This document shows, one piece after another, positions 54,087-63,000 of a stretch of 64,000 nucleotides of DNA. The notes beneath the pieces are model-generated. The model was given only the letters and a program-made list of their open reading frames with translations. It ran no database searches and was not told where the DNA came from. The DNA is from Flavisericum labens. Lineage in GTDB: Bacteria; Bacteroidota; Bacteroidia; Flavobacteriales; Flavobacteriaceae. The translations under genes were made by a program, and so were the position numbers. How positions within the stretch are numbered: position 1 is the first letter of the stretch; the number at the start of each line of letters is the position of its first letter. Where the stretch lies: contig NZ_JBJJBQ010000007.1 of NCBI RefSeq assembly GCF_045446075.1, positions 62,001 through 126,000 on the forward strand. The letters run 5' to 3'.

Positions 54087-54746
54087 ATGACCAAAACAAA
54101 GAAAGTTGAATATGTTATAAATACCTTAAAAGAACTTTATCCTGAAATTCCCATTCCACTCGACCACAAAGACCCCTTTACGTTGTTGATAGCTGTATTG
54201 ATGTCTGCGCAAAGTACAGATGTGAGAGTGAACCAAATAACGCCGCTTTTATTTAAAAAAGCAGACAATCCTTATGACATGGTAAAACTTTCGGTAGCGG
54301 AAATTAGAGAGATAATTAAACCCGTTGGTTTGTCTCCAATGAAAAGCAAAGGCATCCATGGTTTGTCAAAAATACTCATTGACGAACATCATGGAAAAGT
54401 TCCTCAAAGTTTTGAAGCTTTAGAAGCGCTCCCGGCTGTTGGTCATAAAACAGCTAGTGTAGTGATGTCTCAAGCTTTTGGTGTGCCGGCTTTTCCAGTG
54501 GACACCCATATCCATAGGCTAATGTACCGTTGGAATTTAAGTAATGGCAAAAATGTAGTGCAAACGGAAAAAGATGCTAAACGCTTATTTCCAAAAGAAT
54601 TATGGAACGACTTACATCTTCAGATCATTTGGTATGGCAGAGAATATTCACCTGCACGAGGCTGGGACTTAGAGAAAGATATCATCACAAAAAAAATTGG
54701 AAGACAGTCCGTAATCAACGACTATTATAAAAGAAAAAAGTCCTGA
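54087..54746 (+). CDS. nth: endonuclease III (cysteine-free form)
   Basis: A 219-residue DNA glycosylase/AP lyase for oxidised pyrimidines. The helix-hairpin-helix LEALPAVGHKTASV carries the catalytic Lys 121, and the second catalytic Asp is 139 in FPVDTHIHRL. The usual C-terminal [4Fe-4S] cysteines are absent: the region reads WYGREYSPARGWDLEKDI and the whole protein has no Cys. Catalytic residues are kept, so it is probably active without the cluster. Confidence 0.92.
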   Translation: MTKTKKVEYVINTLKELYPEIPIPLDHKDPFTLLIAVLMSAQSTDVRVNQITPLLFKKADNPYDMVKLSVAEIREIIKPVGLSPMKSKGIHGLSKILIDEHHGKVPQSFEALEALPAVGHKTASVVMSQAFGVPAFPVDTHIHRLMYRWNLSNGKNVVQTEKDAKRLFPKELWNDLHLQIIWYGREYSPARGWDLEKDIITKKIGRQSVINDYYKRKKS

Positions 54747-54760
54747 TTAAATCAGGACTT
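54738..54760 (+). terminator. hairpin over the nth stop codon
   Basis: Arms AAGTCCTGAT and ATCAGGACTT around TAA. The T-tail is weak. Its TCCTGA/TCAGGA arms match the REP-like palindrome near hisB, so it may be a repeat serving as terminator. It contains the nth stop TGA. Confidence 0.55.
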
Positions 54761-54768
54761 CCTCAAAC

Positions 54769-54915
54769 TCAATTTTGAAGTGCTTCAAACTTCAAATTAT
54801 TACAACTTATAACACTTAAAGCCTTAGAATAGTTTAGAAGAAAATTAACCGTTTCTTCTTTCGGTTGTAGTTTTTCTATTTTATTAATAGAATTTTCAGA
54901 GTAAATTTTTGCCAT
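54769..54915 (-). CDS. small hypothetical protein downstream of the sigma factor gene
   Basis: A 48-residue frame starting MAKIYSENSINKIEKL, with a hydrophilic, Lys/Glu-rich first half and a helical second half containing VNFLLNYSKALSVI. It lies 58 bases after the sigma-factor gene, same strand, so is probably cotranscribed. The composition looks like a real small protein rather than chance, and similar short frames may exist next to this sigma factor elsewhere. Function unknown. Confidence 0.5.
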   Translation of the reverse strand: MAKIYSENSINKIEKLQPKEETVNFLLNYSKALSVISCNNLKFEALQN

Positions 54916-54973
54916 TTTATTAATTTAAGGGTTAACATAAACCAATAACGCAACAAATTTTACTTTATTGTAT

Positions 54974-55567
54974 CTAATTAGTCAAAACTATATTGTGCTT
55001 ATCAATAATCTTTCTCAAGTTAATCAGCGCATAACGCATACGCCCCAGCGCCGTATTGATACTTACCCCGGTTCTCTCAGAGATTTCCTTAAAGCTCATA
55101 TCTTTATATATGCGCATTAACAACACTTCCTTTTGATCTGCTGGAAGTTCATCAACCAAACGTCTAACATCATGTTCAACCTGTTCTTTTATAATGGATT
55201 TTTCCGCATTTAAACTGGAGTCGCTCAACACAGAAAAAATACTGAACTCTCCAGTATTGTCAAACTTTGGCATTCTATTATTTTTCCTAAAATAATCGAT
55301 AACCAAATTATGGGAAATACGCATTACCCAGGGTAAAAACTTGCCCTCCTCGTTGTATGCGCCACGTTTTAGCGTACGAATTACTTTTATAAAAGTATCT
55401 TGAAAAATATCTTCAGCGACATCTTTATCGTATACTTTCGAATAAATAAAACTGTAAATTTTTTGTTTGTGTCTTCCAATTAAAGCCTCAAGTGCAGCTT
55501 CATTGCCTTTAATGTAGTTGCTTACCAAAGTAGCATCGGTAATAAGTTCGTGTTGCATAATATTCAC
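54974..55567 (-). CDS. RNA polymerase sigma factor, ECF type
   Basis: A 197-residue sigma-70 family protein with regions 2 (about 22-90; DVAEDIFQDTFIKVIR) and 4 (about 130-190; LPADQKEVLLMRIYKDMSFKE and SINTALGRMRYALINLRKII). No anti-sigma gene is adjacent; a 48-residue protein follows instead. An internal ATG three codons in is an alternative start. Confidence 0.9.
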   Translation of the reverse strand: MNIMQHELITDATLVSNYIKGNEAALEALIGRHKQKIYSFIYSKVYDKDVAEDIFQDTFIKVIRTLKRGAYNEEGKFLPWVMRISHNLVIDYFRKNNRMPKFDNTGEFSIFSVLSDSSLNAEKSIIKEQVEHDVRRLVDELPADQKEVLLMRIYKDMSFKEISERTGVSINTALGRMRYALINLRKIIDKHNIVLTN

Positions 55568-55766
55568 TTTTAACGCATAGGAAACATAGGTTTCTTTGCT
55601 TGGGGTTACATGTTTAAAAGTAAAATTATGCTATAGGCGTAAGTTATTTTAATTGCTGTTATTAAGTCCAAATATAACAACAATCGTTCCCAAAATGAAA
55701 AAATTAACACTTTTTTTTAACGTTTTATTAAGCAATAAAGCATTTTTTATGCTCGATATGTTATAG

Positions 55767-55774
55767 TATCTTTG
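55767..55774 (+). promoter_or_regulatory. candidate -7 promoter box for uvrA
   Basis: TATCTTTG fits TAnnTTTG, 23 bases before the ATG at 55798. TTTT about 19 bases upstream could serve as a weak -33 element. Confidence 0.5.
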
Positions 55775-55797
55775 TACAATTATTGCCTAAAAAGCTT

Positions 55798-58581
55798 ATG
55801 AACACAAGCATTTCCGAAGTAAACCCTAAAGAAAACATTATTATAAAAGGTGCAAAATTGCACAATCTTAAAAATATTGATGTTGTTATACCTAGAAACA
55901 AATTAGTCGTAATAACAGGACTTTCGGGTTCGGGAAAATCCAGTTTGGCATTTGATACACTATACGCGGAAGGACAACGACGGTACGTTGAAAGCTTGTC
56001 TAGTTATGCCAGGCAGTTTCTTGGGCGATTAAACAAACCAAAAGTAGATTACATAAAAGGTATCGCCCCTGCTATTGCTATCGAGCAAAAGGTGAATTCT
56101 ACCAATCCCCGTTCTACCGTAGGCACCACCACAGAAATTTATGATTATTTAAAGCTGTTGTTCGCCAGAATAGGAAAAACCTATTCGCCTGTTTCTGGAG
56201 ACGAAGTTAAAAAAGACACGGTTACCGACGTTTTAAACTATTTAAAATCGTTCCCCGAAAGAGAAAAGCTTCTACTCCTCTCTCCCGTTCATTTGGAAGA
56301 AGGACGTTCTATGGAGAATAAGATAAAAACACTTTCACAGCAAGGCTATGCTAGATTAAAAATTAACGGTACAGTACTAAGAATTGATGAAATCGAGTCA
56401 GTTTCAGAAAGCGATGAAATTCATTTGGTGGTCGATAGGATTATAACAAAAAGCGACGAAGACTTTTACAACCGATTGGCAGATGCTATACAAACTGCAT
56501 TTTTTGAAGGCAAAGGCGAATGTATAATTCAAACCATATCTGATAGCAAACAGCGCCATTTTAGCAATAAGTTTGAATTGGATGGTATTGATTTTTTAGA
56601 GCCTAACATTCACCTATTCAGTTTTAATAACCCATATGGTGCTTGCCCCAAATGTGAAGGCTATGGTGATATTATTGGTATTGATGAAGATTTAGTAATA
56701 CCCAATACAGGGCTTTCGATTTATGAAAACGCCATTTTCCCTTGGAAGGGCGAAAGCATGAGTTGGTATAAAGACCAATTGGTGAACAATTCACATAAAT
56801 TCGATTTTCCCATTCATAAACCCTACTTCGAATTATCCGATGGACAAAAGCAACTTATTTGGCAAGGCAATAAGTACTTTCAAGGTTTAAACTCCTTTTT
56901 TGCAGAACTGGAATCTAAAGCCTATAAAATACAAAACAGGGTAATGCTTTCACGTTATCGTGGAAAAACAAAATGCAAAGCTTGTAACGGAAAACGACTG
57001 CGTAAAGAGGCTAACTACGTAAAAGTTGCTGGCGTGACAATAACCGATTTGGTGGAAATGCCTCTTAGCAAACTGGCCAATTTCTTTAAGCAACTTGAAC
57101 TGAACGATTATGACACTCAAATAGCAAGTAGATTATTAAAGGAAATAAACAATAGACTTTCATTTTTAGCCAATGTGGGTTTGAATTATTTAACGCTTAA
57201 CAGAAAATCGAATACCCTATCTGGTGGAGAAAGCCAACGTATTAACTTGGCAACGTCGTTAGGAAGCAGCTTGGTAGGCTCTATGTATATTTTGGACGAA
57301 CCCAGTATTGGTTTACACCCAAAGGACACAGAGCGTTTAATTTCAGTGTTAAAATCATTAAGGGATTTGGGCAACACCGTTATTGTTGTTGAACACGATG
57401 AAGATATCATGAAAGCTTCCGATACCATTATTGATATCGGCCCCGAAGCAGGAACGTTTGGAGGAAGTGTAGTTGCAGAAGGAAGTTTTGCTCATATTTT
57501 GGCTTCTAATTCCTTAACAGCCAGATACCTTAATAAAGAATTAAACATTGAAGTACCTCAAAAAAGAAGAAGCTCAAAATACTACGTAGATATTATTGGT
57601 GCTCGAGAAAATAATTTAAAAAACATCGATGTTCGCTTTCCGTTGGGCATGCTCACAGTAGTAACCGGAGTTTCCGGTAGCGGAAAGAGTACCTTGGTTA
57701 AGAAAATACTATTTCCAGCATTACAAAAACAACTTACAGATTTTAGCGATAAACCAGGACAATTTTCAAAAATTGAAGGGCATTTTAAAAACGTTCAGCA
57801 TATTGAGTTTGTCGACCAAAACCCTATTGGGCGCTCCTCACGCTCTAATCCCGTTACATACATTAAGGCCTATGACGATATAAGAGCATTATATTCAAAA
57901 CAGAAATTGAGCAAAATAAGAAACTACCAGCCAAAACACTTTTCATTTAATGTAGACGGCGGACGCTGTGAGACTTGCAAAGGAGAAGGCGAAGTAACCA
58001 TTGAAATGCAATTTATGGCCGATGTGCATTTGGAGTGCGAAACCTGTAAGGGTAAACGTTTCAAAAAAGAAGTTCTCGAGGTTACTTTTGCCGATAAAAC
58101 CATCGACGATATATTAAATATGACTATCGATGATGCCGTTACATTTTTTGAAAAAAACGACCAAACAAAAATTAAAAACAAACTTAAGCCCTTACAAGAT
58201 GTTGGTTTGGGTTATGTTACCTTGGGCCAAAGCTCATCTACGCTTTCTGGCGGCGAGGCCCAACGTATTAAATTGGCTTCTTTTTTAGGAAAAGGAAACA
58301 ATAAGGAAAAAGCACTATTTATTTTTGACGAACCCACTACAGGACTTCATTTTCATGACATTAAAAAACTATTGAGATCCTTTGAAGCACTTATAGAAAA
58401 AGGACACTCTATAATTGTTGTTGAACATAACATCGATTTAATAAAGTGTGCCGACTATATTATTGATTTAGGTCCTGAAGGAGGAGAAAACGGCGGCAGC
58501 CTTGTTGCTTCGGGCAAACCAGAAGATATTGCGAAGACAAAAAAATCTGGAATTAGCAAGTATTTAAAAGCCAAACTTTAG
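55798..58581 (+). CDS. uvrA: excinuclease ABC subunit A (UvrA)
   Basis: A 927-residue ATPase that finds DNA damage with UvrB. It has two ABC modules: Walker A GLSGSGKSS (41-49) and GVSGSGKST (about 625-633), with signatures LSGGESQR (about 475) and LSGGEAQR (about 817). The C-terminal zinc module (CETCKGEG and CETCKGKR) is intact. The first zinc module keeps only the CPKCEGYG pair; the preceding CxxC is missing. Start is at the ATG 55798; the upstream TTG 55783 is less likely. Confidence 0.95.
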   Translation: MNTSISEVNPKENIIIKGAKLHNLKNIDVVIPRNKLVVITGLSGSGKSSLAFDTLYAEGQRRYVESLSSYARQFLGRLNKPKVDYIKGIAPAIAIEQKVNSTNPRSTVGTTTEIYDYLKLLFARIGKTYSPVSGDEVKKDTVTDVLNYLKSFPEREKLLLLSPVHLEEGRSMENKIKTLSQQGYARLKINGTVLRIDEIESVSESDEIHLVVDRIITKSDEDFYNRLADAIQTAFFEGKGECIIQTISDSKQRHFSNKFELDGIDFLEPNIHLFSFNNPYGACPKCEGYGDIIGIDEDLVIPNTGLSIYENAIFPWKGESMSWYKDQLVNNSHKFDFPIHKPYFELSDGQKQLIWQGNKYFQGLNSFFAELESKAYKIQNRVMLSRYRGKTKCKACNGKRLRKEANYVKVAGVTITDLVEMPLSKLANFFKQLELNDYDTQIASRLLKEINNRLSFLANVGLNYLTLNRKSNTLSGGESQRINLATSLGSSLVGSMYILDEPSIGLHPKDTERLISVLKSLRDLGNTVIVVEHDEDIMKASDTIIDIGPEAGTFGGSVVAEGSFAHILASNSLTARYLNKELNIEVPQKRRSSKYYVDIIGARENNLKNIDVRFPLGMLTVVTGVSGSGKSTLVKKILFPALQKQLTDFSDKPGQFSKIEGHFKNVQHIEFVDQNPIGRSSRSNPVTYIKAYDDIRALYSKQKLSKIRNYQPKHFSFNVDGGRCETCKGEGEVTIEMQFMADVHLECETCKGKRFKKEVLEVTFADKTIDDILNMTIDDAVTFFEKNDQTKIKNKLKPLQDVGLGYVTLGQSSSTLSGGEAQRIKLASFLGKGNNKEKALFIFDEPTTGLHFHDIKKLLRSFEALIEKGHSIIVVEHNIDLIKCADYIIDLGPEGGENGGSLVASGKPEDIAKTKKSGISKYLKAKL

Positions 58582-58596
58582 TGCTAATTGAAAAAT

Positions 58597-59685
58597 TCAA
58601 TAAAATAAAAATGCAAAAACCCCTAAAACGATAACAGTTAATGGGGCCACTAAAGATAAAAACAAGAGCATCGTTAGTGATGCCTTAAAAATGCTTGCAA
58701 ACCATCCTTGTCTATAAAACCTTTTAACAGCAAACAATAAATATCCAAATGTAGAAAGCATTAAAATAAAATCTATCCAATCTGGTATATCATAAATAAA
58801 ATTGATGATTAAAATAATGCTAAATACGGTAAACAAAAATGCAAAATAGTAAAAACTAAAAACGAGATGATGTGCGTACAGGCCTCTTTTTCTATAAAGT
58901 AGTTTTAATATTAGAGCAAAAATGGGCAACAAGAAAAACATCGCAAATGGTATGGCATCATAAAAAGTTTGCAAAATACCCCCTCCCTTTCTTGATTTAT
59001 AAAACTTAAGTGCTTGAGAATACATTCGCTTTTTAAAGGCACTTGCTTCATCTGGCATACCCATTGCTTTGTAGATCAAATCGTTCGAAGCTCCCAGTTC
59101 CAATAATGAATCGACAGCCTTTGTGTTATAGTCAAGTTCTACTATATCTTTTTTGTTACTTTTGGTTGCATCAATTAAAGAATCTGTTTCTTCGCTATAC
59201 AATTCTTCCAATACCTCATTTTGATTAAAAGCATTCTCCAACACTTCTTTATCTGCTGTTTCCGGAATAATTTGTTTTAAGCGTTCGCCCACCTTTAATG
59301 ACTCATTATTAATTGATTTAAGTGAATCCATTTGATTAAATGACCAACCAACTTTTTCATCCATATCTTTCACCTGTTGTCGCTGGACAAAAGAAAACAG
59401 AAAGAAAAATACAACGGTAACGAACAAGTACATTTGCGCAGGATGCAGGTAAAGTAAACGTTTTCCCGCAATAAACTTACTAGCCAAATACCCTGGTTTA
59501 AACAGCAAAGGCAAAAAGCTTTTAAAAAACCGAGCATCAAATGAAAAATAGTTACTTATTGTATTGTAAAACAAAATCTTTACTGTCAGTTCATCTTTAG
59601 CTTGCTGGCCACAATACGGACAAAATTTAAAACTTGACCGAAATTGCTCCTCACAATTTTTACATGTTTCTAACTTTCTTTCCAT
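58597..59685 (-). CDS. DUF3667 domain membrane protein with zinc ribbon
   Basis: A 362-residue protein. An N-terminal zinc ribbon with two CxxC pairs (CKNC and CPYC in the first 25 residues) is followed by the conserved DUF3667 core (FFKSFLPLLFKPGYLASKFIAGKRLLYLHPAQMYLF). About five membrane spans lie between 90 and 360, with a soluble charged loop (about 115-225). Function unknown. Convergent with uvrA. Confidence 0.82.
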   Translation of the reverse strand: MERKLETCKNCEEQFRSSFKFCPYCGQQAKDELTVKILFYNTISNYFSFDARFFKSFLPLLFKPGYLASKFIAGKRLLYLHPAQMYLFVTVVFFFLFSFVQRQQVKDMDEKVGWSFNQMDSLKSINNESLKVGERLKQIIPETADKEVLENAFNQNEVLEELYSEETDSLIDATKSNKKDIVELDYNTKAVDSLLELGASNDLIYKAMGMPDEASAFKKRMYSQALKFYKSRKGGGILQTFYDAIPFAMFFLLPIFALILKLLYRKRGLYAHHLVFSFYYFAFLFTVFSIILIINFIYDIPDWIDFILMLSTFGYLLFAVKRFYRQGWFASIFKASLTMLLFLSLVAPLTVIVLGVFAFLFY

Positions 59686-60060
59686 TAAAAACTAATCTTT
59701 GTTTTGATAAAATTTTATTGCAATGACTCCCTATAATTAGTTCTGATTTCACAATACCCAACACAAAATATTATTCAATAAATAAATTAACAAAAAAAAA
59801 CTGCTGTATAATAATAATTAATCGAGAAAAAATTGGCTAACAAAAAATTAATCTAAAGAAGTACAGCTTCATAAGCTTTAAAAATAATTAAGCAGTAATT
59901 TTTATACTATTTTAGACTCAATTTTGTTTTTTTTGGTAAGAATATCTTAAAAACTAATTATAAAATCGTTCATCGTTCAAAAATGCTAGCTAATTATTAT
60001 TAATTCGTTAAATTTAACGTTCTAAAAACGAATATTAACTAAACCTAAATTCATTAAATT
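59686..60060. other. 375-base AT-rich spacer without a gene
   Basis: It separates the DUF3667 start from the repeat-protein start. Both must have promoters here, but no exact TAnnTTTG box was found and no reading frame looks real. Confidence 0.55.
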
Positions 60061-63000
60061 ATGAAGAAAATTACAAGTATTTTGGTTTTTATGCTCTTTG
60101 CAGCATTAATTCCAAATCAAATTGAAGCACAACAAAATGTCTTGTACGTTATACAAGACGGCACCAATGACGAAGGCAATGGTAGCTCTGTGCCCGGAAA
60201 CGATGCTATAACCAGAATGTTGGAATCTGATACCAATTTCACCGTTTCATGGGTTAAAATAGCCAATGCAGATTTCACTGTTACAGAAATGGGGGCTCAG
60301 GCAGCTGGAAGTAATGCTGTATCTAGTCCAGTTGATTTTACTGGTTTCGATTTGGTAATTGCTACCGAAAGTTTGGCGTCATCCAATGCTATTTTCAAGG
60401 CAGGTAACCCATTACACCCCGACCAATTATCAATCCCTGCTATATACGCTAAATCTTATGCTTTTAGAGGTAGTTCAACAGCATTGGTTACTTCTTCGTC
60501 TGTTGTTGTAAGAACTCAAGAATTATCTATGAGTGTTGTAAATGCGGCAAGCCCAATATTCAGTGGTATTGACGTATCTGGAGGTAGTGTTGAATTTTTA
60601 AGAACCACTTCAGACGATAATGGTAATCAACAAGGCCCTTTAGCATTAGACATTGTTAATGATCTTGAAATATCATCGGGCACAACCTTGTTGGCATCTG
60701 TACCCCATATCACTGATAACGCGACATCAGTAGGAATAAACTACTTCCCTTCAGGAACTCAAGTTGGTACAACAGCTGATGGTGCTTTTGCTCAGGATGC
60801 CATAGCATTACCATTTAGTTTTGGTGCAACCAGAAAAATGGATGGCGGCAATGTAACTTCAGAATTTTTAACTGTTTGGAGAAACGCTGCTTATATACTT
60901 ACAGGACAAGCAGTTCCAGGTACATTATATGTTAACCCGGACTATGATAATTACGACATCGTTACTGAAACAACCGTTTATGACTTTAGAGATGGATCAA
61001 TCATTCCAAATCCATCTGACGGTTACGTAATTCAAGGGTCTCCTGAAGCAGATGCTCAACCTCAAACCGATAGATTTAAAAGTGCTGACGGAAGATTGGA
61101 TTATAGACATGCTGCTGGTGATAACTACCACAGTTCTGGTTATGGACTGGACATGAAAAATGGTTCTAGGGTGCTATTAAAACCACTAGGCACAGCTGTT
61201 GTTAAGGTGCCTTTATCTCAATTTTCTAGTTTAGATTTTGATTTTAAAATGGCTAACAACAACAGTAAATCTTGGATTAAAGTAAACGGTAATACCCAAA
61301 CTGCCAATCCTTACGCTGAAGTTCTTGAGGCCACAGCTGCTGACGGACAAGATTTAAACGAGTTTATCACAATAGAATTTTTTGCCACAGTTGGTAACTC
61401 CCAAAATTTAGAATTTTTGGCAAGTGATGTAAATGGAGGTTCTGATATATATTTACCATACATTGAGGTGACTTACCAAACATTAAGAAAAACACCAACT
61501 ATGGTGCTTTATCTAAACAATGCCAACTCTTCTGATGAAGGCGGTGCAACTTCGGTACCTGGAAACGATGCCATTACTAGAATGCTAAATTCAGATGAAA
61601 ACTTTGAAGTAACGGCAGGAACTATTGATGGTGGCGGTACCATTACACCTTCCGACCTTAGTCCTTATGATCTTATCATCATTCAAGAAGATGTATCTTC
61701 TGGTTCCAATGCTTTTAAATCTAGCGCAGATGGACCATTGGCTCCTAAAAACCTAACGGTTCCGGTTATCTATTGTAAATCGGAAGCGTTTAGAAATGAC
61801 AAGGCAACTTTAACTACTGCCGCTGCAATTGATGGTAACAAAAGTAATATTTCGGTAACAGTTCCTGGTGCAAACCAATCTAACCCAATATTCAGTGGCA
61901 TTGATTTCTCTGGAGGAGATGACATACGATTATTCTATACTGCTACAAACGGGAATGGTTCAGGTACTGGTGACACAGCTATAAAAGTATTGAATGGTTT
62001 AGAAATGGATCCAGTTGCTCCAACCTTAGCCACTACACCCGAGGTGAGTGATGCAAATTCTTCTGTTGTAATTAACCATATTCCTTCTGGAACAAAGCTA
62101 GGTACAGACGCAGGTGATGTCTCAACGCAAGATATCGTTGTTTTTGCATTCGGTTATGGAGCACAAGTTAGAGGCGATGGTAGAAATATGACTTCTGAAG
62201 CATTGACTATTTGGAGAAATGCCGCTTATATGCTTACAGGTAAAGAAGTGCCAACTAGCCTTTACGAAAACGGGCAAGCTTACAGACAAATACTTTACGT
62301 TAACCAAACTGGTGTTGGTCAAGGAGAAGGCGCTTCAGCTCCAGGAGCTGACCCTGTAATAAACATGTTCAACGCAGACGATAATTTCTTTGTAACGTAT
62401 GTTGAAACACCTTCTGACGGCAGTGCGCTTCCTGACATCTCTGGTTTCGATTTAGTGATCGCTCAAGAAACAATTAGCTCTGGAGCTGCACTTTTTCAAC
62501 CTGGTGGTGCATTAGGCGTTAAAGATGTAACAACCCCAATTATTTACAACAAAACTTGGGCGTTTAGAGACGGAAGAGCGGTTACAGACGCAGATGCTTC
62601 AGTTGAAGGAACCCAAAATGTATCGGTTACTGCAACCAATACGGCGCATCCACTTTTCAGTGGAATTGATTTCTCTGGAGGAGATGATATAAGAATCTTC
62701 AAGTCGGCAACTGCTAACGATGATGGAAGCACCGGTGGCAACAAAGCTATTGATGCACTTATCAATATTGATATTACACCAACAATAGCTGGTACAGCTA
62801 ACTCTATAGCAACCGTACCTGAAGCAACAGACCCAAGCAGTTCTTTTGTAATCAATTATTTACCATCTGGGACTCAATTAGGTGAAGCCGCTACAGATGT
62901 ACTTGGTGTTAATGCCGTGGCTTTGTCATTTAGTTACGGAGCAACCATTTTAGGTGATGGAGCGAACATCACACCAGAAGCTTTAACTATTTGGAGAAAT

